This document shows, one piece after another, positions 26,466 to 34,452 of a stretch of DNA of 38,651 nt. Made by a program: the position numbers and the translations under genes. This DNA comes from Bacteroidota bacterium (GTDB lineage: Bacteria; Bacteroidota; Bacteroidia; UKL13-3): positions 1-38,651 of the forward strand of contig JAUXUD010000083.1 of assembly GCA_030680835.1 (NCBI GenBank), read 5' to 3'. How positions within the stretch are numbered: the stretch's first letter is position 1; every line of letters starts with the position of its first letter. The notes beneath the pieces are model-generated. The model was given only the letters and a program-made list of their open reading frames with translations. It searched no databases and was not told the origin of the DNA.

Positions 26466-27560
26466 ATGGATTGGAAACTATCGGCTATGGAGCACCGGGG
26501 TGAAAAGAGGATTGCCATCAGGTTTGGGTTTGATGATGCATTAACAAAAGCCGTACGGCAATTTAAGGATGCCCGGTGGAGCCAGACACAGAAATGCTGG
26601 CATGTGGCAGATAATGACCATAACAGGGATGCACTTGGTTTTAACCATAGTCTGTTAACAATTTCTTCCATTAAAACAATTGAAAAACCGGTAATAATTA
26701 ATCCTGAATTAGCAGAAGATATAGAAATAAATATAGAAAAATTTAAACGGTGGATGCATTCGAAACGGTACAGCACAAATACGGTTAACACATATACCGA
26801 TGCAATAAAATCGTTTTTTAAATTTCACATCAACAAACCAATATCTGAAATTAGCAATTCAGACATCATTAATTACAACAATGATTATATTTTAAAGCAT
26901 AAGCTATCCGCCTCGTACCAAAATCAGGTTGTAAATGCAATCAAATTATTTTTTGCTGAAATAGAAAATAAAAAGATTGAAATAGAGTTAATTCACAGAC
27001 CAAAGCGACCGAAACTATTGCCAAACGTATTGAGTAAAGAAGAAATAAAAGAACTATTGGTGGCCTTAGGAAATATTAAACACCGAACCATGCTTTCTTT
27101 AATTTACAGTTGTGGTTTACGAAGAAGTGAGTTATTGAATTTGAAGCCAAATGATATTGATTCGATAAGAGGGGTAATTATTATACGGCAGTCGAAAGGG
27201 AAAAAGGACCGTATTGCACCTTTATCACAAAAAACGATTGAGATGATAAGAATCTATCAAGAAAGTTATAAACCGGGCACATGGTTATTTGAGGGGCAGA
27301 TAAAAAATGAACAATATGACGAAAGGAGCCTGGCAAGTGTTTTAAAGCAAGCCCTGGCAAAAACAGCGATAAATAAACCGGTAACATTACATTGGCTCAG
27401 GCACAGTTATGCCACACATTTATTGGAAGCCGGAACAGATTTACGTTACATACAGGAAATATTAGGCCATAGCAGCAGCAAAACAACCGAAATATATACC
27501 CACGTAAGCACGAAAAGCATCCAACAAATTAAAAGCCCCTTCGATGATTTGGATACCTGA
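26466..27560 (+). CDS. Tyrosine recombinase (Xer/IntI-like), probable cassette integrase
   Basis: A 364-residue tyrosine recombinase. Residues 1-75 form an extra N-terminal domain (about MDWKLSAMEHRGEKRIAIRF to HVADNDHN) common in Bacteroidota recombinases. The core-binding SAM-like domain is at about 85-170 and the catalytic domain at about 185-355, with Arg219 (CGLRRSE), Lys244 (QSKGKKDR), His309 and Arg312 (HWLRHSY), His335 (LGHSS) and Tyr344 (IYTHV) all present. The ending (KSIQQIKSPFDDL) recalls the IntI ending (GG..V.SPLD), but the 16-plus residue IntI insertion between patches II and III is missing. Unlike most integrons it reads in the same direction as the cassettes, so the attachment site lies after its 3' end. 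It is probably the enzyme for the array, by position. Confidence 0.88.
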   Translation: MDWKLSAMEHRGEKRIAIRFGFDDALTKAVRQFKDARWSQTQKCWHVADNDHNRDALGFNHSLLTISSIKTIEKPVIINPELAEDIEINIEKFKRWMHSKRYSTNTVNTYTDAIKSFFKFHINKPISEISNSDIINYNNDYILKHKLSASYQNQVVNAIKLFFAEIENKKIEIELIHRPKRPKLLPNVLSKEEIKELLVALGNIKHRTMLSLIYSCGLRRSELLNLKPNDIDSIRGVIIIRQSKGKKDRIAPLSQKTIEMIRIYQESYKPGTWLFEGQIKNEQYDERSLASVLKQALAKTAINKPVTLHWLRHSYATHLLEAGTDLRYIQEILGHSSSKTTEIYTHVSTKSIQQIKSPFDDLDT

Positions 27561-27663
27561 AATTAAAAATATACTTTTGGATAGGTTATGGAGAACCTAC
27601 ACATGTCTATTCGGGTTGGCAAGCTATGATTGGTGTAGTCATCCATATAAGAGAGTTATGCAC
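27561..27663 (+). promoter_or_regulatory. attI-like attachment region
   Basis: Between the recombinase stop and the first cassette. It ends with GTTATGCAC (27655-27663), the exact complement of the left core of site A. Upstream is a palindrome with a 6-base centre, TAGGTT-ATGGAG-AACCTA (27582-27599), the arm/6-bp/arm spacing of Xer core sites, and it contains GTTATG as at the junction. CTACAC (27597-27602) pairs with GTGTAG (27633-27638). These could be recombinase binding sites of an attI; function is inferred. Confidence 0.5.
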
Positions 27664-27683
27664 TATTTTAAAATGACACCAAT

Positions 27684-28808
27684 ATGAAACAAAGAATCTT
27701 GACACTCTTGGTTGCTGTCTTTGCCTTTGCTCAGGTATTCGGACAGACAAATCAGTATGACACCTACGTACCCAGTGAGTACATTTCGCCAAATTTTGAC
27801 ATGCTAATGCGCGCGGGGGCAACCATTCAAGCAAGGTATGACCAAAACAAAAAATATCGCGACAAACTCATCGACTGGGTTTTCGACCTCAAGACAAAGA
27901 CCAGTGAAAGAACATTTCTAAATGCGATGGACAATTACTACAGACAATTGCGCGCAATGGATGGGCAAGACTTCAATTTGCTTGGGGACAAACTGGACAT
28001 TATTAAGCAAAATGTTAAAGAGGAAATTGATGCGTGCAATACAAGGATGAAGGAAGCCCCAAAATTACTTTGGGAAAGCGGAAATAATAAGATGAAATCC
28101 CGTGACTATGCAGGGGCCATAAGAGATTTCAGTGAATTAATTGAGTTAAACCCCACCTTCCCTTACACTTATAGAAACCGAGGATTTTCCTACGAAGCAC
28201 TGGGAAAACATTCGCTTGCTCTGGCTGACTTAAATAAGTTTATAGATAAAGTACAGGACGATGCATTTGCGTACCGGACAAGAGGCTGGATAAAGTATTA
28301 CTCAAACGATTTGACTGGTGCCCTGGCAGACTTCAATATGCAAATTGAATTAGATCCGAAATCGGAGGCATATTATAACAGAGGTTCTGCTAAATCGCAG
28401 TTAGGTGATAATATTGGTGCTATTGCCGATTACACGAAGTCCATTGAGTTAGACCCTACATTTTCTATGGCATACAATAACAGGGGCTGGTCAAAATTCG
28501 AAATGAAAAGATACACTGACGCAATCAAAGACCTTAACAAGGCGATTGAACTTGACGAAAATAATTGGGTGGCGTATGACTCAAGGCAGGAAACAAAATT
28601 CGCAATGAATGATTTCAAAGGATGCATTGAAGATTGTAATCAGGCTATCGTACTGAATCCAAAATCTTCCAATTCTTACTTTGTAAGAGGTCGTGCTTAT
28701 TTTAAGACAGGAAATAAAACAAAAGCCTGTGAGGATTGGAGCAAATCCGGGGAACTCGGAAAAGCCGAAGCCTATGACTTTATTAATAAATACTGCAATG
28801 GACAATAA
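27684..28808 (+). CDS. Secreted TPR-repeat protein (cassette 1)
   Basis: A 374-residue protein with signal peptide MKQRILTLLVAVFAFAQVFG(Q). After about 110 helical residues there are six to seven tetratricopeptide repeats from about 130 to 370 (AGAIRDFSELIELNPTFPY, GALADFNMQIELDPKS, GAIADYTKSIELDPTF, DAIKDLNKAIELDENN, GCIEDCNQAIVLNPKS). TPRs bind partner proteins; with a signal peptide this acts in the periplasm. It starts 28 bases inside the first cassette, next to the recombinase. Its end overlaps the next gene by 11 bases, so both are expressed together. Confidence 0.85.
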   Translation: MKQRILTLLVAVFAFAQVFGQTNQYDTYVPSEYISPNFDMLMRAGATIQARYDQNKKYRDKLIDWVFDLKTKTSERTFLNAMDNYYRQLRAMDGQDFNLLGDKLDIIKQNVKEEIDACNTRMKEAPKLLWESGNNKMKSRDYAGAIRDFSELIELNPTFPYTYRNRGFSYEALGKHSLALADLNKFIDKVQDDAFAYRTRGWIKYYSNDLTGALADFNMQIELDPKSEAYYNRGSAKSQLGDNIGAIADYTKSIELDPTFSMAYNNRGWSKFEMKRYTDAIKDLNKAIELDENNWVAYDSRQETKFAMNDFKGCIEDCNQAIVLNPKSSNSYFVRGRAYFKTGNKTKACEDWSKSGELGKAEAYDFINKYCNGQ

Positions 28809-29298
28809 GACGGAATTAGATTATCAAAAGGAAATAACAGATTATAAAACCCGCTTTACAAGATGGCAGCAATTATCAATTAGCCAACTCTCCGCGACAA
28901 ATAATCTATTTCTGACATTCACGACAGGATTATTGGCTTTCTCGGTTACGCAGACAGGTTTAAAGGTAGCAACCAACTGCTTGTTAACCTTTGGTGTTGT
29001 TTTTAGTTATCTATTTTTAGTAATCGCTCTTGTAACTGGCGCAGCATTGACAATTAACCGCCTTACTGACTTTCGCAAGACAAAGGAATTAGTTAGACAA
29101 AGGCGCCAAAAGTTTGAAACAGAAAGGAACATTCAAGCACATGGCGACATTGATAAAATAAAAAAGAGCATTTCAGACTTGGAAGCTCAAACAATTAAAC
29201 ACGGCAAAGACACTTGGGACTTACTGAATTGGCAAGTAATAACTTTCACTATTGGTGCGGTGCTTATGCTGACAATAATAGTGCTGACGAAGAATTAA
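28798..29298 (+). CDS. Small multi-pass membrane protein (cassette 1)
   Basis: The start ATG at 28798 (MDNKTELDYQKEITDYKTRF) overlaps the stop of the TPR gene by 11 bases; the longer frame back to 28693 lies inside the TPR gene and is rejected. 166 residues: a soluble helix (RWQQLSISQLSATNNLFLTF), two close membrane helices at about 34-51 and 57-83, a charged coiled helix (FRKTKELVRQRRQKFETERN), and a final helix at about 145-165. Similar 2-3 TM proteins with the NNLFLTF pattern are often coded alone in gene cassettes. The stop codon is five bases before the core of site A. Confidence 0.7.
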   Translation: MDNKTELDYQKEITDYKTRFTRWQQLSISQLSATNNLFLTFTTGLLAFSVTQTGLKVATNCLLTFGVVFSYLFLVIALVTGAALTINRLTDFRKTKELVRQRRQKFETERNIQAHGDIDKIKKSISDLEAQTIKHGKDTWDLLNWQVITFTIGAVLMLTIIVLTKN

Positions 29299-29302
29299 AA
29301 CA

Positions 29303-29439
29303 GTGCATAACAGCGCACTTGCGAACAAGCCGGGCTGACGTGGTAATTTGAGCTAATGCATTTCTAATAAACATTATCTTAGCGTGACAATTAATCGTTC
29401 TAAATCCCGGCCTGCGCAAGTGCGCGAACCGTTACCACC
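29303..29439 (+). repeat. attC-like site A
   Basis: 137 bp. Left core GTGCATAAC (29303-29311), one A, arm GCGCACTTGCG (29313-29323), then GCCGGG; right side CCCGGC (29406-29411), TGCGCAAGTGCGC (29413-29425), five bases GAACC, core GTTACCACC (29431-29439). The stem is near-perfect over about 20 bp with a central region of about 70 nt. An internal GGGCTGACGTGG (29332-29343) is shared with site B. It lacks a T tract, so it is not a simple terminator. Confidence 0.85.
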
Positions 29440-29691
29440 AATGCAAAAAGACGACAATTAAATGTTCGACATTCTGACTTTTGACATCGCAACTTTAGTA
29501 TGACGATTAGAAAATAAAATATAGACGGATTTACGAAATCAGTTTCGTTTTTATAATAATAGGCATTCTATACGTAATCTTAACTCATAGACAATCGTTT
29601 ATGCAATCGAGCTGACTAAGTGTAAAAAAACAACTAAAGTGTAATAAATATTTTTTATCATTGTGTAATTTGTTCACTAAATAATTTCAGA
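29440..29691 (+). other. Untranslated 5' part of cassette 2
   Basis: AT-rich stretch between site A and the 29692 gene with no credible reading frame. TGTAATTTG at 29663-29671 is a weak candidate -7 element about 21 bases before the ATG. Nothing else is recognised. Confidence 0.3.
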
Positions 29692-30297
29692 ATGCTAAGA
29701 CTTCTTCCTCTTCTTTTAACTATATATAGCTTCAATTTAAATGCCCAAATACCAGATTGGCAAATAAAAGAAAACACTATTGACAGCATACATAGAGTTT
29801 TAGCAAAAAATTATATCAACAAAAAATTAGGAACTGAATTTGTAAAGAAACATTTAACCTATCAGAATACATATAGATGGGGGCAAAGAGCTGTAACTTA
29901 TTTAATTAAAAACAGTAGATGTAGACACAATATTGTTCCAATTGTTTTTAATGAAACTCCTATAAATAATAATTATATTATAGATACTAATTACATTAAA
30001 ATAGATCGAAAACATATTTTAAATTCACTTAATAAAAACTGTCAAAACTATTTCTGGATTGATTCAATTGAAGCACTGAAAATAGCAAAATCAGTAATCG
30101 ATTTTAAGAACTACAGTTACACAACGCAATTCATTTTTAAATTTTCTGGCGATTGGAAACACTTGAAAACATTACCCGGATGGAGTTTTACAATTACACA
30201 TTATTCAGATACAAATGGAAATGCTAGTGGAGAAAGTATCAGCATAGATCCAGCGACTGAAGAAAGTGATGTTGGGCAATGGCGATCTATTCCTTAA
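29692..30297 (+). CDS. Exported protein of unknown function (cassette 2)
   Basis: A 201-residue protein with a signal peptide (MLRLLPLLLTIYSFNLNAQ), so periplasmic or secreted. The mature part is rich in Asn, Lys and Ile and reads as mixed helix and strand; the C-terminal half (QFIFKFSGDWKHLKTLPGWS, ESISIDPATEESD) looks like a beta-structured domain. I recognise no family. Base composition is more AT-rich than the chromosomal genes on the left, fitting acquired DNA. It is the only intact gene of its cassette. Confidence 0.65.
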   Translation: MLRLLPLLLTIYSFNLNAQIPDWQIKENTIDSIHRVLAKNYINKKLGTEFVKKHLTYQNTYRWGQRAVTYLIKNSRCRHNIVPIVFNETPINNNYIIDTNYIKIDRKHILNSLNKNCQNYFWIDSIEALKIAKSVIDFKNYSYTTQFIFKFSGDWKHLKTLPGWSFTITHYSDTNGNASGESISIDPATEESDVGQWRSIP

Positions 30298-30322
30298 TTT
30301 ATCAATTACCTGTTTATTTAAT

Positions 30323-30506
30323 ATGGAAAATCAAACAAGTTTCACCAAAAAATTAAAAGGACATCACTCACAGCCAATCGTTTCACTTAGACGAATTATT
30401 GACAATAATATTTATTGCCGCAGCTGGACTATTTGCTTTAATCATATCTAACCAACTTGACAACTTAAGACGCATTGTCTTAGCATCACCTCACTTTTCA
30501 TACTGA
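30323..30506 (+). pseudogene. Possible frameshifted small membrane protein (cassette 2)
   Basis: An ATG at 30323 opens MENQTSFTKKLKGHHSQP..., which stops at 30451. The next frame (+1) continues from about 30355 to a stop at 30506 and codes DELLTIIFIAAAGLFALI, a good transmembrane helix, followed by SNQLDNLRRIVLASPHF. One base gained or lost in the A-rich stretch near 30343-30358 would join them into a protein of about 60 residues. It may be a broken gene or chance. Confidence 0.3.
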
Positions 30507-30557
30507 TATTTATTGCATTTAAAATAAACCTCATCGACACGTAGACAAAAATGCACT

Positions 30558-30693
30558 GGTGGTAACACACGGTAAAAATCAATTGGGGCTGACGTGGAAA
30601 TGCGGAACTTTTTCTTTTCCTTTACAATTCGTTACACGGAAGGTTTTGTGGCTTCGAATCCCCAACTGCTTTTACCGTGAAAACGTTATATGC
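30558..30693 (+). repeat. attC-like site B
   Basis: 136 bp. Left core GGTGGTAAC (30558-30566), one A, arm CACGGTAAAA (30568-30577), then TTGGGG (30583-30588); right side CCCC (30660-30663), arm TTTTACCGTG (30670-30679), five bases AAAAC, core GTTATATGC (30685-30693). Its left core is complementary to the start of cassette 2 over 14 of 15 positions (GTTACCACCAATGCA at 29431 against the complement of 30552-30566). It shares GGGCTGACGTGG with site A. Confidence 0.85.
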
Positions 30694-30739
30694 AAGGCTA
30701 TTATAGTTTATACAGACGCAAACAATAAAACAAAATGAA

Positions 30740-31429
30740 ATGACAATATTGCTAATTATTACTTCGGGAATTGTTTTAATTTATCTAGTTATCAAACTGG
30801 TATCAAAGAAATCGGAGTACCCTCCCACTATTAAAAATGAAGGGAAAAATACGCCAGAAGTTAATATTAAATCACTTTTGAAAAGGGCAAATGAAAAGGG
30901 AATTATTAAAGATTTCAAAAGTGCTGTCGCTATTACGGACAAAATTATCCTGCTGTATCCTTCGAATTATGATGCTTTAGTAATTAGAGCAAATTCATTG
31001 GGAGCATTAAATTTTAATTTAGAAGCAATTGACGATTATGAAAAAGCATTAAGCATAGACAATTCAGACCCAAATATTATTGGGCTACTTGGCTTAACTT
31101 ATCATATAGTTGGGGAGTTTGAAAAAGGACAAGAGAAGTTAAAATTATCCATTCAAATGGGCTATAAGCTTTATGAAATGAATTATAATATGAAATTAAA
31201 AATGCCAGACAGCGTCAAAAGTATGCTTGTGGAAAGATCAAAAAAACCAGAAAATCTAGTCCGTAGAAATCCTAGTGATTTTGTTGACAATCTTTCAGAA
31301 ACCGACCATATTGAATTTAAAAGGGCATTAAAGAATCATTTACCGACATTGCAACATTCATTATCCCTTGACCCAAATAATACTAAGTTAAAGGAACTTT
31401 ATGAATTTACTTTAACATATCTTGACTAG
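30740..31429 (+). CDS. Membrane-anchored TPR protein (cassette 3)
   Basis: A 229-residue protein with an N-terminal membrane helix (MTILLIITSGIVLIYLVIKLV) and a cytoplasmic TPR-like region at about 45-150 (AITDKIILLYPSNYDALVIRANSLGAL, EAIDDYEKALSIDNSDPNII, LGLTYHIVGEFEKGQEKLKLSIQMG). The rest is helical. It is the first gene after site B, 47 bases inside the cassette. TPR proteins with one anchor usually gather partners at the membrane; the partner is unknown. Confidence 0.7.
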   Translation: MTILLIITSGIVLIYLVIKLVSKKSEYPPTIKNEGKNTPEVNIKSLLKRANEKGIIKDFKSAVAITDKIILLYPSNYDALVIRANSLGALNFNLEAIDDYEKALSIDNSDPNIIGLLGLTYHIVGEFEKGQEKLKLSIQMGYKLYEMNYNMKLKMPDSVKSMLVERSKKPENLVRRNPSDFVDNLSETDHIEFKRALKNHLPTLQHSLSLDPNNTKLKELYEFTLTYLD

Positions 31430-31516
31430 AATATTTATAGTACGCTAAATAAATATGGCCGACAATAGTCAGATTAATAACATAACATTCATAATTTCAT
31501 TCTCAATAAAAGAAAA

Positions 31517-32509
31517 ATGAAAATAGAAGGACTAATCTCGATGACAAAATTACAAGATTTTTATAACTACACGTCCGAAAACCCCCAAGTTTCTATTTGG
31601 AATCAACTTCTTTTATATTCTGATTACAATGTTCTAAAAAAAACATGGCTCAATCATACGGAAGAAGAATATATTTATGTCGCCACGAGTATTAATCAAG
31701 CGCATGAATACTTTAAAGCTAGCAATGGCTGTAGCATAAAAACGAGGCCATTGCTTTTATACTATTGTTTTCTTAATCTGACAAAAGCATCACTATTTTT
31801 AATCGAGGACAAGCTACCTAATTCTGCTCATCATGGGTTAGGTAAACCCGGCATAAATCAAGATATTTTAAAAGTAACAGCTACTTCTGGAGGAGGATTA
31901 TTTAAAGACCTCTCAACTTATTTCAAGTTTAGTTATGCTGATAAAACCAAGTTTTCCTTTGAGCAATTAATAAAGAACATTCCAGAGTTAATATATCCGA
32001 TAAAAGCATTCTTTGGATTAGATTCTAATCTTGTCTATTTAGACGTAAAAAATTATTTATCAAAGGGATTTGAAATCAGTTTACCAGAAGTCTTATTTAA
32101 TAGCAGCCCAAGTTTCAAAAGGTTTTTGGAAGACTTCGAAAAGGAAATATCAAATGGAAACGTTTTTTTAACTTATCATTCCAAAAACCAATTAAATGAA
32201 ACCGAACGGGTATCAGAAGGAAGGGAAATTCTGAAAAAATATTGCCAGTATAGCGTCCTTGACTATGAATATTATTTCAACGTTGATGAAAATGCTATAC
32301 CTATTGAATCTTCATATTATGGTGCAATGTTTATTCTCAGCAGTATCGTAAGATATTATCCAACAGAAATCTCAGCTTTTACTATCGAAAAAGGTGAATC
32401 ATCTGCAGGTTGGTTTATAAGCCAATTTTGCGACATAGCAGCGCGAGTTTATCCCAATCTTATGATGAGCGCAATGGCTAATAAACAATTAAAATATCTG
32501 AATCATTAA
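31517..32509 (+). CDS. YaaC-like protein (cassette 3)
   Basis: A 330-residue soluble protein. The segment SINQAHEYFKASNGCSIKTRPLLLYYCFLNLTKASLFL followed by an HGLG motif matches what I know of the YaaC family (paired helices, RP.L.YY..LN..KA..L, then HGL), seen in many bacteria and common in defence or mobile regions. The C-terminal half is helical (YYGAMFILSSIVRYYPTEIS). Its biochemical role is unknown. Flanking gaps of about 90-100 bases hold no recognisable attC-like site. Confidence 0.5.
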   Translation: MKIEGLISMTKLQDFYNYTSENPQVSIWNQLLLYSDYNVLKKTWLNHTEEEYIYVATSINQAHEYFKASNGCSIKTRPLLLYYCFLNLTKASLFLIEDKLPNSAHHGLGKPGINQDILKVTATSGGGLFKDLSTYFKFSYADKTKFSFEQLIKNIPELIYPIKAFFGLDSNLVYLDVKNYLSKGFEISLPEVLFNSSPSFKRFLEDFEKEISNGNVFLTYHSKNQLNETERVSEGREILKKYCQYSVLDYEYYFNVDENAIPIESSYYGAMFILSSIVRYYPTEISAFTIEKGESSAGWFISQFCDIAARVYPNLMMSAMANKQLKYLNH

Positions 32510-32609
32510 ATTGACTAATCAAAGAAAAGATAAATAATAAATAACGCCAAACCATAAGCATCAAAAAACTCAAAACATTTTCAATAAATAAAAAAAAACA
32601 ATTAATCCC

Positions 32610-32867
32610 ATGACAGATAAAATCATTCTTCCATTCAATCCGGGTGATGTAGTAATTTTAAATTCCTCACCAGACATTCCAATGACAGTATTGGATTGCT
32701 TCGATAGTTCAGAGAAGGCGACAAACGGGAATCCGATATTAACCGTTAATGTTGTATATTTAGACAGAAATTGTAATCCAGTTCGCAAAGGATTTCCACA
32801 CAATATTCTTAGCCTATTTAAACCAGTAACCGATTTCATTCAGCCTATTGGTTTTAAAAATATTTAA
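32610..32867 (+). CDS. Small DUF2158-like protein (cassette 3)
   Basis: 85 residues, soluble. FNPGDVVILNSSPDIPMTVLDC followed by VNVVYLDRNCNPVRKGFPHNILSLF resembles the short DUF2158/YodC-type pattern (F..GDVV.L.S....MTV...). Such proteins fold as small beta barrels and have no known activity. An antisense frame of similar length covers the same stretch but shows no family pattern. Confidence 0.5.
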   Translation: MTDKIILPFNPGDVVILNSSPDIPMTVLDCFDSSEKATNGNPILTVNVVYLDRNCNPVRKGFPHNILSLFKPVTDFIQPIGFKNI

Positions 32868-32904
32868 TATTTAGCACTTTTCCTCATTAGAACAGTTAGC
32901 CTTA

Positions 32905-33375
32905 ATGAAAATTTTAAAAATATTCGCAATAACGATTGCTCTTTTAGGACTTTTTTATGCACTTAATTGGGGGGACCATAGATGGGAACAACAAATAATG
33001 GAAATGTCAAAAAAAGATAGCTTAATTCTGGTTCACAAAATGACGGAATATAAAGAAGTGTTTAAACCTTGGACTTGGTTTGGTGAAAGGGGCGCTACAC
33101 TTTTAAGGTTTACTAAGAAAGGATCTTATATGTGCCTAGACAGTCAATATTGTTTTATCAAAATAATTACCTTTATGCAGTCGCAAAATAATAAGCCAGA
33201 TAAATTCTTTGCGGACAATTATTTAATAGATATGTTTAATAATCAATATGCAGAATTAGAAGACTCTGAGGTGGCAATGTTGGGCCTTACATATATGGAG
33301 GGGTATAAGTTTAAGCCTGTGCGGGATGATGAAATTACTAAACTTCTAAAAGATTGGATGTTAGCTAATAAATAA
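32905..33375 (+). CDS. Exported or membrane-anchored protein of unknown function (cassette 3)
   Basis: 156 residues. The first 20 (MKILKIFAITIALLGLFYAL) form a signal peptide or anchor. The rest is a mostly helical acidic/aromatic domain (FKPWTWFGERGATLLRFTKKG, FADNYLIDMFNNQY, EITKLLKDWMLANK). I recognise no family. The 189 bases after it, up to the next gene, hold no feature I can support. Confidence 0.55.
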   Translation: MKILKIFAITIALLGLFYALNWGDHRWEQQIMEMSKKDSLILVHKMTEYKEVFKPWTWFGERGATLLRFTKKGSYMCLDSQYCFIKIITFMQSQNNKPDKFFADNYLIDMFNNQYAELEDSEVAMLGLTYMEGYKFKPVRDDEITKLLKDWMLANK

Positions 33376-33564
33376 TATTATTAGTACTATGATTATTTTT
33401 TAGTAATCCAATGAAGCCCAAGAAATTAAAGATGGTATAATTAAATGGAAGGACGAGATTTACCACTACCAAGCCTAATCGTTTATGATTTTTTTTACAT
33501 TTACTAAACTTGAAAATGACGAGTAAACAAGAGAATACAAAACTGGCAAAAACTAAACATCATA

Positions 33565-34233
33565 ATGAAAAATTGGTTGCATACATTTTTTAATGGCTAT
33601 CCTTGGGTCGAATTTCTAATTGCCTGGGTTGGTATAGGCCTAGCAGCTGTGGCTGTTAACTTTGCAGTAGACAAAATCCTTGAATTATTGGGCGACAAAA
33701 GGAGGATTCAATTTCGGTTTGTGAAAAGCATTTTCTGGGGGTTAGCAATTCCAACAATCGGAATTTGGATGTGGTTTTCTTCCTATGACAATCCATTCAA
33801 TGAATACAAGCTAATCACGAGCAGTGAATCTACGAAAGGACTAATTACGAAAGTTGAACCGGAATCTGACTTAGTTGAATATAATGACAGCAGAAGATCC
33901 GCAGTAGTTTACTTCTATTATTATGAGTTTAATTTTACTTTACCTAATGGAAAGTTTATTACCAGCGGAGGTAAGGAAGGTGGAGATATTCCTAATTACT
34001 TAACCAATGTTGACAATGTGCCATATCCTGTCGAAGTAGAGTATTTAACGGACAATCCCGAAATTAATAGAGTGAAAGGAATGTCGAGTGGAAATAAAAC
34101 AATTTACGAATGGTTTAGATATCCAATTCTCATGGGGGTTGTTGTTCTCTTAATATGTTCGTACTTCGGTTACTTAATTTTTAAGGGCGGACTAAAAGAT
34201 TACAAAGCAGAATTAAGCCAACTTTCAATTTAA
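33565..34233 (+). CDS. DUF3592-like membrane protein (cassette 3)
   Basis: 222 residues with membrane helices at about 13-35, 51-67 and 190-210. Between the last two lies a beta-rich extracytoplasmic domain with the DUF3592 pattern: GLITKVEPE..., a Tyr-rich strand VVYFYYYEFNFTLPNGKFITSGG, VPYPVEVEYLTDNPEINRV. This kind of protein is common and of unknown function. Its stop is about 20 bases before the promoter of the SymE gene. Confidence 0.5.
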   Translation: MKNWLHTFFNGYPWVEFLIAWVGIGLAAVAVNFAVDKILELLGDKRRIQFRFVKSIFWGLAIPTIGIWMWFSSYDNPFNEYKLITSSESTKGLITKVEPESDLVEYNDSRRSAVVYFYYYEFNFTLPNGKFITSGGKEGGDIPNYLTNVDNVPYPVEVEYLTDNPEINRVKGMSSGNKTIYEWFRYPILMGVVVLLICSYFGYLIFKGGLKDYKAELSQLSI

Positions 34234-34253
34234 AAAATCCCCAGCGTTATTAT

Positions 34254-34282
34254 TTTGTATTTCACAATTTTTTTTATCTTTG
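34254..34282 (+). promoter_or_regulatory. Promoter of the SymE leader
   Basis: TTTG (34254-34257), 17 bases, TATCTTTG (34275-34282): a perfect Bacteroidota promoter. The RNA should begin at about 34287, at or next to the ATGCGAACAACCCAA leader segment. GTTATT (34246-34251) just upstream may be a relic of a cassette start, matching AATAAC in the decayed site C. Confidence 0.7.
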
Positions 34283-34284
34283 TC

Positions 34285-34452
34285 ATGCGAACAACCCAAA
34301 TGAAATCCAATGACAAACAAATTAATGTTTAACGATATGCTCGGCAGAGAGCAGGTGGAAGTCCTGCGCATTCCAAGTCTTCTTGGGTGTTCGCAGCACT
34401 GCTGGGCTACTCATTTAAAAAACTTCAAAAGTTATGCGAACACCCAAGAAGA
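34285..34452 (+). promoter_or_regulatory. SymE mRNA leader with mutually exclusive hairpins
   Basis: Segment 2, TCTTCTTGGGTGTTCGCA (34378-34395), is a perfect 18-base complement of segment 3, TGCGAACACCCAAGAAGA (34435-34452), which holds the start codon of the SymE gene (ATG 34434-34436). Segment 1, ATGCGAACAACCCAA (34285-34299), at the 5' end of the RNA, can instead pair with segment 2 with a single bulge. Two short frames lie in the leader: 34285-34332 (15 residues, MRTTQMKSNDKQINV) and 34325-34474 (49 residues), the second running through segment 2 and over the SymE start. Pairing 2:3 would hide the start; pairing 1:2 or ribosome movement would free it. Confidence 0.6.

Noticed and set aside
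26438-26791. 117-codon minus-strand frame at the recombinase start, as a divergent gene
   Set aside because: It overlaps the recombinase N-terminus and promoter and its product is not recognisable.
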